Assembly (NCBI RefSeq): GCF_029382225.1
Contig: NZ_JARLTC010000005.1
Coordinates: 1-64,000, forward strand
Length of the DNA stretch: 64,000 nucleotides
Direction: 5' to 3'
From: Spongiactinospora sp. TRM90649
GTDB lineage: Bacteria; Actinomycetota; Actinomycetes; Streptosporangiales; Streptosporangiaceae
Position numbers and translations under genes: made by a program. Positions 26,658 to 34,429 of this stretch are shown here, piece after piece. Under the pieces are notes generated by a model. The model ran no database searches and had not been told where the DNA came from. It saw only the letters and a program-made list of their open reading frames with translations. Each line of letters opens with the position of its first letter. Within the stretch, counting starts at the first letter, position 1.

Positions 26658-28258
26658 TGGCGGCGGCACGGGAGTTCGACTACGTCGTCGTCGGCGCGGG
26701 CGCGGCGGGCACGGTGCTCGCGCGGCGGCTCGCGGAGTCGGGCGACGCCTCGGTGCTGCTGCTGGAGGCCGGGGACTCCTGGATCCCGGCCGGCGTGGAC
26801 GCCGCGCAGTTGTGGTTCACCCTGCTCGGCTCGGAGGTGGACTGGAACTACGAGAGCGTGCCGCAGCCCGGGCTCTCGGGACGCAAGACGCACGAGCCGC
26901 GCGGGAAGCTGGTCGGCGGCAGCAGCAACCTCTACATCATGATGCACATCCGCGGCCACCGCTCCGACTTCGACAACTGGGCCTACCAGGGCGCGGCGGG
27001 CTGGTCGTACGCGGACTGCCTGCCGTACTTCCAGCGGCTGGAGAACCAGGAGGACAAGACCTGGGAAGGCACCGGCACCGGTGGGCCCCAGGTCGTCACC
27101 AACGCCGGGGCGCACGACCCCAACCCGTACTCCAGGACCTTCCTCGAAGCCTGCGCGGAGCTGGGACACCAGAGCGTCTCGGACTTCAACGGGCCCTCGA
27201 TGCTGGGCGCCGGCTGGCACCACATCAACGCCGACGGCGGACGCCGCCAAGGCTCGATGCACTGCTACCTGGAGCCCGTGCTCGACCACGAGCGGCTGAC
27301 CCTGCGCCCCAACGCGCGGGCGATGCGGCTGCTGTTCGACGGCGACCGGTGCGTGGGCGTGGAGTACCGGCAGTCGGCGCAGGGACCCGACCGCGGCGAG
27401 GGCCGCAGACTGACCGGGTCCTCGGTGGACACCGGCGTGGATCCCGGCGTGCACCAGGTTCGGGCCCGGCGTGAGGTGCTGCTGTGCGGCGGCGCCATCG
27501 AGTCCCCCAAGCTGCTGATGCTGTCCGGCATCGGCGACCCCGCGCACCTGCGCGAAGTGGGCGTTCCGCTGCGGGTGGACTCTCCCGGCGTCGGCGCCAA
27601 CTTCCACAACCACGTGCTCACCGGCGTGATCCAGGAGACCAGGCGGCCGGTGCCACAGGGCGCCAACAACCTGTCGGAGGCGGCGCTGTTCACCGTCTCG
27701 CAGACCGGCATGGTCGCGCCCGACATCCAGATCGCGTTCGTGCACGTGCCGTTCGACATCATCGTCGGCCGTCAGCACCCCAACGCGGTCAGCATCCTGC
27801 CCGGCGTGGTCCGCCCGACCTCCCGTGGCTGGGTGCGGCTGGCGTCGGCCGACCCGTTCACCGATCCCCTGATCAATCCCAACTACCTGGGCGACCGAGC
27901 CGACCTCGACCGGCTCGTCCAGGGCGTGGAGATCGCCAGGGACATCTTCGCCACGCGGGCCTTCTCGAAGGTCCTCGCCGGCGAGCTGCTGCCCGGCCCG
28001 GACGTCTCCGACCGCGCGGCCCTGGCCGACTTCGCCCGCAAGCGCGCCGACACCTACCACCACCAGGTCGGTTCGTGCCGGATGGGCATCGACGACGAGG
28101 CCGTGGTGGACCCGACGCTTCGGGTGCGGGGGGTCTCCGGGCTGCGCGTCGCGGACGCGAGCGTCATGCCCGCCGTCACCTCGGGCAACACCCACGCGGC
28201 GATCCAGATGATCGCCGAGCGGTGCGCCGACTTCGTGCTCGGAGGTTCCCGTGGCTGA
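26657..28258 (+). CDS. GMC-family FAD-dependent oxidoreductase (choline dehydrogenase-like)
   Basis: 533 residues. The N-terminal FAD fold VVGAGAAGTVLARRL (about 9-25) is followed by the GMC signature around GKLVGGSSNLYIMM and the second signature GAIESPKLLMLSGIG. The C-terminal active site reads HHQVGSCRMG and MPAVTSGNTHAAIQMIAE, keeping the His and a second His where many members have Asn. The family oxidises alcohols to aldehydes or ketones. The start shares one base with the upstream stop. In this operon it could supply or remove carbonyl compounds around the decarboxylase. Confidence 0.9.
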   Translation: MAAAREFDYVVVGAGAAGTVLARRLAESGDASVLLLEAGDSWIPAGVDAAQLWFTLLGSEVDWNYESVPQPGLSGRKTHEPRGKLVGGSSNLYIMMHIRGHRSDFDNWAYQGAAGWSYADCLPYFQRLENQEDKTWEGTGTGGPQVVTNAGAHDPNPYSRTFLEACAELGHQSVSDFNGPSMLGAGWHHINADGGRRQGSMHCYLEPVLDHERLTLRPNARAMRLLFDGDRCVGVEYRQSAQGPDRGEGRRLTGSSVDTGVDPGVHQVRARREVLLCGGAIESPKLLMLSGIGDPAHLREVGVPLRVDSPGVGANFHNHVLTGVIQETRRPVPQGANNLSEAALFTVSQTGMVAPDIQIAFVHVPFDIIVGRQHPNAVSILPGVVRPTSRGWVRLASADPFTDPLINPNYLGDRADLDRLVQGVEIARDIFATRAFSKVLAGELLPGPDVSDRAALADFARKRADTYHHQVGSCRMGIDDEAVVDPTLRVRGVSGLRVADASVMPAVTSGNTHAAIQMIAERCADFVLGGSRG

Positions 28259-28835
28259 GCTGCGCGGAGCAAGGGTCGCGCTCCTCCTGGAGAGCGACTA
28301 CTACGAACCGGAGATCTTCTACTACCAGCGGCGGTTCGCGGAGGAGGGGGTGAACCTGGAGCTGCTGACCCGCCTGTGGGGGCAGTCCCAGATCACCTTC
28401 ACCGGCCACGAGTACCGCGCGCCGCTGGTCGTGGACCGGGGGCTGGAGGGGTTGTCCGACGACGACCTGCGCGGCTACGACGCGATCATCGTGCCGTCCG
28501 GCATGGTGGCCGACCGCCTGCGCTTCAGTGAGAAGCCGCTGGACCTCTCCCCCGCCACCGAGCTGATGAAGCGCGCCTTCGCGCTGCCCGAGGTGCTCAA
28601 GGGCGTCATCTGCCACGGCATGTGGCTGCTGGCCAAGGTGCCGGAGACGGTCCGTGGCCGGCCGGTGACCTGCCACAACAACCTGGTGGGCGACGTGCTC
28701 AACATGGGCGCGGAGTACCGGGACGAGGACGTGGTGATCGACGGCGACCTCGTGACCGGGCGCAGCGGCGCGCACGCCCACCTGTTCGCCAAGGCACTGA
28801 TCGGCGAACTGACCGCGCGGCGGGCCGCGCGGTGA
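28251..28835 (+). CDS. DJ-1/PfpI family protein (third copy)
   Basis: 194 residues. The N-terminus is VALLLESDYYEPEIFYYQRRF, with DAIIVPSGMVADRL and the nucleophile Cys in GVICHGMWLLA. The Glu in the first loop (EPE) fits the catalytic pair of PfpI-type proteins. The length is that of classical PfpI/YhbO deglycases rather than the larger Hsp31 type. The GTG start lies inside the end of the GMC gene (8-bp overlap) and the stop overlaps the VOC gene (GTGA). Its presence beside a related gene in the same operon suggests division of labour rather than redundancy. Confidence 0.83.
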   Translation: MAELRGARVALLLESDYYEPEIFYYQRRFAEEGVNLELLTRLWGQSQITFTGHEYRAPLVVDRGLEGLSDDDLRGYDAIIVPSGMVADRLRFSEKPLDLSPATELMKRAFALPEVLKGVICHGMWLLAKVPETVRGRPVTCHNNLVGDVLNMGAEYRDEDVVIDGDLVTGRSGAHAHLFAKALIGELTARRAAR

Positions 28836-29293
28836 GCCAGGCCCGGGACGACGGCGGACTTCGCTGGTCGCACGCCGCCCTCAACTGCCGCGACATCGAC
28901 GCGACCGCGGACTTCTACTGCAAGTGGTTCGGGTTCACCCGGGCCGCCACGTTCCCGGTCGGCGACACCAAGATCATGTTTCTCAGAAAGGGCGAAGCCT
29001 ACCTGGAGCTGTTCCAGGCGGCGGACGGCCCAGCGGATGGCACTGGGGGCGGCGACGGCCCGACCTCCGCCGGCACGCTGCGGCACATCGCCCTGCAGAC
29101 CGACGACATCGACCAGGTCCTGGCCGAGATGGGACCGCAGGCGCAGGTCTCACTCGGACCGCTCTGCTTCGACGATTTCATCCCCGGCTGGCGCTCGGTG
29201 TGGATGAAGGACCCCGACGGCACCGTCGTCGAGGTCAGCCAGGGTTACAAGGACCAGATACCCGGAGGTGGAGAGAATGCCCAGCGGCATTGA
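28832..29293 (+). CDS. VOC (glyoxalase/bleomycin-resistance/dioxygenase) family protein
   Basis: 153 residues with two beta-alpha-beta-beta-beta modules. HAALNCRDIDATADFYCKWFGF provides a His and a typical opening, the second module starts RHIALQTDDIDQVL, and VWMKDPDGTVVEVSQG carries the C-terminal Glu. The two His and the Glu could bind a divalent metal. The family includes lactoylglutathione lyases, epimerases and extradiol dioxygenases. It is coupled to the PfpI gene by GTGA and its end overlaps the epimerase-like gene by 17 bp. Confidence 0.83.
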   Translation: MSQARDDGGLRWSHAALNCRDIDATADFYCKWFGFTRAATFPVGDTKIMFLRKGEAYLELFQAADGPADGTGGGDGPTSAGTLRHIALQTDDIDQVLAEMGPQAQVSLGPLCFDDFIPGWRSVWMKDPDGTVVEVSQGYKDQIPGGGENAQRH

Positions 29294-31094
29294 CTTCCGT
29301 TTCAGCGACCTGCTGGCGGGCCGGGTCGGCTCCCCGGTGGACGCCCAGGGCACGTTCAGCCTGACCACGGCGGACGGCCGCGAGTTCCGCGTCACCATGG
29401 ACGGCAACACCTCGGCCGAGGTGCTGCGCAACCTGGAGCACCCCTACCTCGACGCCAGTTCCCACCGCGACGACATGGTGGTCCCCGGCCGCCATCTGTT
29501 CGCCTACGGCGTGTTCACCCCGCGTGCCGACGGCCTGGCCTTCGCCGCCAAGCGCGTGATCTTCCTCGGGCGGCAGGCCGACGTCTACCGCTTCGAGGAG
29601 CCGGACTGGTGGATCCACCAGCTCGGCCGGATCGCCGCCTTCTACCGCAAGGCACAGTTCGGGGCCGACGGCATCGACTACCGCGACTACCGGACCGTGC
29701 TGCGGCTCGACGGCCGCAAGACCGCGAGCCACGTGCAGGAGACGGACACCATCTCGCGCCTGATCTACGGCATGGCCTCGGCCTACATGCTCAGCGGCGA
29801 CGAGGACTACCTCAACGTCGCCGAGGCGGGCGTGGACTACCTGCGCGAGCACATGCGCTTCGTGGACCTGCCGCACAACGTGACCTACTGGTACCACGGC
29901 ATCGAGGTCCAGGAGGGGCGCCCGGAGAAGAAGCTGTTCACCTCCGAGTTCTCCGACGACTACGACGCCATCCCGATGTACGAGCAGATCTACGCGCTCG
30001 CCGGCCCCACGCAGACCTACCGGATCAACGGCGACCCGGGGATCCTGCGCGACGCCGAGGGCACCATCCGGCTGTTCGACAACCACTTCCGTGACTTCAA
30101 GGGCGGCGGCTACTTCAGCCACATCGACCCGATCTTCATGGACCCGCGGCACCCGTCGATCGCGCCGAACGACGGCCGCAAGAACTGGAACTCCGTCGGC
30201 GACCACGCCCCGGCGTACCTGATCAACCTCTACCTCGCGACGGGTCGCGAGGAGTACGCCGACATGCTGGAGCGCACCTTCGACACCATCGTGGAGCACT
30301 TCCCCGAGGACGACTACAGCCCCTTCGTCCAGGAGCGCTTCAACGAGGACTGGAGCCCCGACCGCGGCCACACCTGGCAGCAGGACCGCGCGGTCGTCGG
30401 CCACAACCTGAAGATCGCCTGGAACCTGATGCGGATGCACTCGCTCCGCGGCAAGCGGGACTACCAGGGGCTGGCCGAGCGGATCGCCGAGCGCATGCCC
30501 GCGATCGGCAGCGACCAGCAGCGCGGCGGATGGTACGACGTGGTGGAACGAACCAAGGCCGACAACGACCGCTGGTACGACTTCACCTGGCACGACCGCA
30601 AGGCGTGGTGGCAGCAGGAGCAGGCGATCCTCGCCTACCTGATCCTGGCCGGCACCACCAAGAACCCGGACTACCTGGACGAGGCGCGCCGCGCCTCGGG
30701 GTTCTACAACGCCTTCTTCCTCGACCACGACGAGGGCGCGGTGTACTTCAACGTGCTCGCGGACGGCATGCCGTACCTGCTCGGCACCGAGCGGTTCAAG
30801 GGCAGCCACTCGATGAGCATGTACCACTCGTCCGAGCTCTGCTTCCTCGCGACCGTCTACACGAACCTGCTGGTCAGGGGCGAGCCGCTGACGCTGTGGT
30901 TCAAGCCGCTGCCCAACGCGCCGCGCACGCTGCGCGTCTCCCCCGACCTGCTCCCCCAGGGCTCGGTGCGGCTGGAGGGGGTCGAGATCGACGGGCGCAG
31001 GCACACCGAATTCGACAGGGACGCGCTGATCGTGCACCTGCCGGAGTCCGACGAGCGGCTGACGGTCCGGGCGACCCTCACTCCCGCGAAGTAA
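29277..31094 (+). CDS. AGE-family (N-acylglucosamine 2-epimerase-like) protein with extra domains
   Basis: 605 residues, well above the usual 390-420 of AGE epimerases. The core (about 120-530) has the alpha/alpha-barrel look: WWIHQLGRIAAFYRK, ISRLIYGMASAYMLSGDEDYL, GHNLKIAWNLMRMHSLRG, WWQQEQAILAYLILAG. A roughly 110-residue N-terminal extension and a beta-rich C-terminal extension (about 545-605, LPQGSVRLEGVEIDGRR) are added. The ATG at 29277 has GGAGG eight bases upstream. Sugar epimerase/isomerase, cellobiose epimerase or glucuronyl-hydrolase-like roles are possible. It ends the operon, 19 bp before a STAS gene. Confidence 0.78.
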   Translation: MPSGIDFRFSDLLAGRVGSPVDAQGTFSLTTADGREFRVTMDGNTSAEVLRNLEHPYLDASSHRDDMVVPGRHLFAYGVFTPRADGLAFAAKRVIFLGRQADVYRFEEPDWWIHQLGRIAAFYRKAQFGADGIDYRDYRTVLRLDGRKTASHVQETDTISRLIYGMASAYMLSGDEDYLNVAEAGVDYLREHMRFVDLPHNVTYWYHGIEVQEGRPEKKLFTSEFSDDYDAIPMYEQIYALAGPTQTYRINGDPGILRDAEGTIRLFDNHFRDFKGGGYFSHIDPIFMDPRHPSIAPNDGRKNWNSVGDHAPAYLINLYLATGREEYADMLERTFDTIVEHFPEDDYSPFVQERFNEDWSPDRGHTWQQDRAVVGHNLKIAWNLMRMHSLRGKRDYQGLAERIAERMPAIGSDQQRGGWYDVVERTKADNDRWYDFTWHDRKAWWQQEQAILAYLILAGTTKNPDYLDEARRASGFYNAFFLDHDEGAVYFNVLADGMPYLLGTERFKGSHSMSMYHSSELCFLATVYTNLLVRGEPLTLWFKPLPNAPRTLRVSPDLLPQGSVRLEGVEIDGRRHTEFDRDALIVHLPESDERLTVRATLTPAK

Positions 31095-31113
31095 AAGGAC
31101 AGGTGAAGAGTCC

Positions 31114-31467
31114 ATGCCTACACGAACGCTCGACGTCACCATGTCGAGGGAGGGTGAGCTGGCCGTGGTCCGGCTCACCGGAGACCTGGACAGCAGAACC
31201 GCCCCCACGGTTCAGGAGCACGTCGGCAAGGCGCTGGCCGAATCGCGGCTGATCGCCTTGGACCTGACGGATCTCCGTTACATGTCGAGCGCCGGCCTGC
31301 GCGTGATGCTCCTGTCGTACCGGCAGGCGCAGCGGGCCGGCGGTGAGATGGCCGTGGTGGGGCTGTCCGACGAACTCCGCATGATCATGAGCGCCGTGGG
31401 GTTCCTCAGCTTCTTCACCATCGCCGAAGACCTCGACGAGGCCACGAAGCTGCTGACGGAGGAATGA
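31114..31467 (+). CDS. STAS-domain anti-anti-sigma factor
   Basis: 117 residues, a single STAS domain of the RsbV/SpoIIAA type. The phosphorylatable serine region is YMSSAGLRVMLLSY (S58 or S59). The unphosphorylated form binds a HATPase anti-sigma kinase and frees a sigma factor. Its stop overlaps the glgX start (ATGA), an unusual coupling of a regulatory protein to an enzyme. It lies 19 bp after the epimerase-like gene, so it may be read from the same transcript. Confidence 0.9.
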   Translation: MPTRTLDVTMSREGELAVVRLTGDLDSRTAPTVQEHVGKALAESRLIALDLTDLRYMSSAGLRVMLLSYRQAQRAGGEMAVVGLSDELRMIMSAVGFLSFFTIAEDLDEATKLLTEE

Positions 31468-33578
31468 TGACGATCCCCCTGCTCGACCGGATCGACTCGT
31501 ACCCGACCCACAAGATCGCAGGCTTTCCGGTACGGCACGGCAACCCGCTGTTGCCCGGAGCGACGTTTCTGCACGGTGGAGTGAACTTCACCGTCTGCTC
31601 CGAGAACGCCACGTCGATCAGCCTGGTGCTGTTCAAGCGCGGCGAGCAGGACCCATACGCGGAACTGCCGATCCCGGCGACGTTCCGCACCGGGCACATC
31701 TGGGCCATCACCGTGTACGACCTGGACAACCTGGACGACCTGGAGTACGGCTTCCGGGCGGACGGCCCCGGCGAGAACTGCTCGCCGGACCGGATCCTGT
31801 CCGACCCCTACGCCAAGCTCGTCTCGGGCCGCGAGGTGTGGGGCCAGGACCCCGACTGGAACGACCCCTACCAGCACCGTTCCAGGCTGATGTTCCACGA
31901 CTTCCACTGGGGCGACGACACCTCCCCGCGCGTCCCGCGCGAGCAGCTCATCATCTACGAGGCCCACGTGCGCGGGTACACGCGCCACCCCAGCTCCGGG
32001 GTGAGCGCGCCCGGCACGTACGCGGGCCTGCGGGAGAAGATCCCCTACCTGAAGTCGATCGGGGTCAACGCCCTCGAGCTCATGCCGATCTTCGAGTTCG
32101 ACGAGTTCGAGAACTCCCGGATCAACCCCGACACCGGTGAGCGCCTCTACAACTTCTGGGGCTACTCCACCGTCTCCTTCTACGCCCCGAAGGCCGGCTA
32201 CGCCGCCAGCGGCCGGTACGGCATGGCGGGCGACGAGCTGAAGGCGCTGGTCAGGGAGTGCCACCAGAACGGCATCGAGGTCATCCTCGACGTGGTGTTC
32301 AACCACACCGCCGAGGGCAACCACGAGGGCCCGACGATCTCCTTCAAGGGACTGGACAACGACGTCTGGTACATGATGACCCCGGAGGGGTACTACTACA
32401 ACTTCAGCGGCACCGGCAACACGATGAACTGCAACCACCCCGTGGTGCGCGAGTTCGTCCTGGACTGCCTGCGCTACTGGGTCGTGGAGTACCACATCGA
32501 CGGGTTCCGCTTCGACCTCGCCGCGATCATGTCCCGCGACGTGGACGGCACTCCCATCCCCAACCCGCCGCTGCTGCAGGAGCTGGCCTACGACCCGCTG
32601 CTGCGCGGCTGCATCCTGATCGCGGAGGCGTGGGACGCCGCCGGCCTCTACGAGGTGGGCAGCTTCCCCAACTACCACCGCTGGTCCGAGTGGAACGGCC
32701 GCTACCGCGACACCCTGCGCCAGTTCGTCAAGGGCGACCCCGGGGTGATCGGCGAGATGGCCACCCGTTATGTCGGCTCCCCCGACCTGTACGAGGGCCG
32801 CTCGCCCGCCGCGTCGATCAACTTCGTCACGGCGCACGACGGGTTCACCCTCCACGACCTGGTCTCCTACAACGACAAGCACAACGAGGCCAACGGCGAG
32901 AACAACCGCGACGGCGGCAACGACAACGCGAGCTGGAACTGCGGCGCGGAGGGCGAGACCGACGACCCCGAGGTCAACGAGCTGCGCCGCAGGCAGATGA
33001 AGAACCTGCTCACCCTGCTGCTGACCAGCCAGGGCATCCCGATGATCCTGGCGGGCGACGAGCGCGCCCGCACGCAGTGGGGCAACAACAACGCGTACTG
33101 CCACGACAGCGAGCTGAGCTGGGTGGACTGGGCCGAGACCGAGCTCTCTGAGGACATGACCCGGTTCACCGGGCTGCTCACCCGGCTGCGCGGCGCCCAC
33201 CCGGCGGTCCGCGCCCTGGAACACCCGACCGGGCGCGAGATCCGGCCGGGCATCCCCGAGATCAGCTGGCACGGAGTGACCGCCTACGCGCCGGACTGGT
33301 CCAGCGACAGCCGGTTGCTGGCGGTCATGCGATGCGCCGCCCTCGAAAACGAGGACGGCGTGGACTGCGTCTACGTCGCGTCGAACGCGCACTGGGAGGC
33401 ACACGACGTCGAGCTGCCCTGGCTGCCCGACGGCGCGCTGTGGCGGGTGGCCGTGGACACCGCGGCCGCGCATCCCGGCGACGCCTACCCGGTGGGCAAG
33501 GAGCCCATCCTGGGCGACCAGCGCTCGGTGCGGGTGAACGCGCGTTCGACCGTCGTGCTCTGTTCGCGCATCCCCTAG
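31464..33578 (+). CDS. glgX: Glycogen debranching enzyme GlgX (isoamylase type)
   Basis: 704 residues. An N-terminal CBM48-like domain (about 15-160) precedes the GH13 barrel. Catalytic motifs are GFRFDLAAI (nucleophile Asp), LIAEAWDA (acid/base Glu) and FVTAHDGFTLHDLVSYN (transition-state Asp); VILDVVFNHTAEG is the first conserved GH13 region. It cleaves alpha-1,6 branches of phosphorylase-trimmed glycogen. Start codons at 31464 and 31467 are both possible, and the first overlaps the STAS stop. No other glycogen gene is present, so its place in a signalling cluster is unusual. Confidence 0.93.
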   Translation: MMTIPLLDRIDSYPTHKIAGFPVRHGNPLLPGATFLHGGVNFTVCSENATSISLVLFKRGEQDPYAELPIPATFRTGHIWAITVYDLDNLDDLEYGFRADGPGENCSPDRILSDPYAKLVSGREVWGQDPDWNDPYQHRSRLMFHDFHWGDDTSPRVPREQLIIYEAHVRGYTRHPSSGVSAPGTYAGLREKIPYLKSIGVNALELMPIFEFDEFENSRINPDTGERLYNFWGYSTVSFYAPKAGYAASGRYGMAGDELKALVRECHQNGIEVILDVVFNHTAEGNHEGPTISFKGLDNDVWYMMTPEGYYYNFSGTGNTMNCNHPVVREFVLDCLRYWVVEYHIDGFRFDLAAIMSRDVDGTPIPNPPLLQELAYDPLLRGCILIAEAWDAAGLYEVGSFPNYHRWSEWNGRYRDTLRQFVKGDPGVIGEMATRYVGSPDLYEGRSPAASINFVTAHDGFTLHDLVSYNDKHNEANGENNRDGGNDNASWNCGAEGETDDPEVNELRRRQMKNLLTLLLTSQGIPMILAGDERARTQWGNNNAYCHDSELSWVDWAETELSEDMTRFTGLLTRLRGAHPAVRALEHPTGREIRPGIPEISWHGVTAYAPDWSSDSRLLAVMRCAALENEDGVDCVYVASNAHWEAHDVELPWLPDGALWRVAVDTAAAHPGDAYPVGKEPILGDQRSVRVNARSTVVLCSRIP

Positions 33579-33591
33579 GCACCCCTAGGCA
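33572..33591. repeat. Perfect 10-bp tandem duplication over the glgX stop
   Basis: CCCCTAGGCA occurs twice in tandem (33572-33581, 33582-33591). The glgX stop TAG is in the first copy. It looks like a simple slippage duplication. Confidence 0.85.
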
Positions 33592-33626
33592 CAGTGCGAC
33601 GACCTCTGGCGAAAGGACCCACCGAA

Positions 33627-33944
33627 ATGTTCCAGGCCGATCTGACCATCACCGACGGCACCGTGGTCATCCAGATGAGCGGCGACCTCGACGCGTCCTC
33701 GGCGCCCAGCTTCCACGAGATCCTCCAGCAGGCGGCGGCGCACGCACCCAAGCAGCTCTGCCTGGCGATGCACAACCTCAGCTACATCTCCTCGGCGGGC
33801 GTCCGCGGGCTGGTCTTCGCCCGGCAGAAGATGGGCGACGACGTCGAGGTGATCGTGGAGGGCGCCAACGACAACGTCGCCGAGACCATCCGGATGACGG
33901 GGATGGAGCACGCCATCACGATCCGGGCGTCCTTCTCCAACTGA
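33627..33944 (+). CDS. STAS-domain anti-anti-sigma factor (second)
   Basis: 105 residues with a STAS fold: VVIQMSGDLDASSAPSFH, then the phosphorylation loop YISSAGVRGLVFA (S55 or S56). GAAAGGA precedes the ATG. It is followed after 10 bp by an anti-sigma kinase gene, the usual partner arrangement. It differs clearly from the STAS protein at 31114, so the two probably report to different kinases or signals. Confidence 0.9.
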   Translation: MFQADLTITDGTVVIQMSGDLDASSAPSFHEILQQAAAHAPKQLCLAMHNLSYISSAGVRGLVFARQKMGDDVEVIVEGANDNVAETIRMTGMEHAITIRASFSN

Positions 33945-33954
33945 CGGACCACCG

Positions 33955-34413
33955 GTGAGAACCCTCCGGGTGCCCGCCACCGTCTCCTCGCTCGGCGAGG
34001 TCGCGGAGTTCGTCGGTCAGGCGGTCGTGTGCGCGGACCTGGGCGAGAAGGACGCCTACCGGCTGCGGCTCGCCACCGACGAACTGGTCACCAACGTCAT
34101 AACTCACGGCTTTCGGCACCGCCCTCCTGGGGACATCGAACTGCAGGCCTCGATCAGCGACGGCCGGGTCCTGCTGATGATGGTCGACACCGCGGGGGAA
34201 TTCGACCCGACGGGGCGGGACAGGGCGGTGCCGCCGGCCGTACGGCCGTCCGCCGCGCGGTGGCCGGACGAGGGCAAGGCCGGTGGTTTCGGTCTCGCCC
34301 TCGTCCGGATGTGCGCGGACCGGATCCTGTACGAACGTGTCGGCGACCTGAACCGCACCATCATCGTGGTCCGCCGTTCCGGTCGCGGCCTGGGCGAGCG
34401 CGAGGATCGCTGA
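33955..34413 (+). CDS. Anti-sigma factor serine kinase (RsbW-like HATPase)
   Basis: 152 residues of the GHKL/HATPase_c_2 family. The N box is LRLATDELVTNVITHGF, with a DTAGEFDP loop and GGFGLALVRMCADRILY as the G2 region. Such kinases phosphorylate a STAS partner and sequester a sigma factor. It has a GTG start and a 10-bp gap after the second STAS gene. The PP2C gene follows by 16 bp, completing a kinase/substrate/phosphatase trio. No cognate sigma gene is adjacent. Confidence 0.88.
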   Translation: MRTLRVPATVSSLGEVAEFVGQAVVCADLGEKDAYRLRLATDELVTNVITHGFRHRPPGDIELQASISDGRVLLMMVDTAGEFDPTGRDRAVPPAVRPSAARWPDEGKAGGFGLALVRMCADRILYERVGDLNRTIIVVRRSGRGLGEREDR

Positions 34414-34429
34414 GGACGTGGACTGAGCC

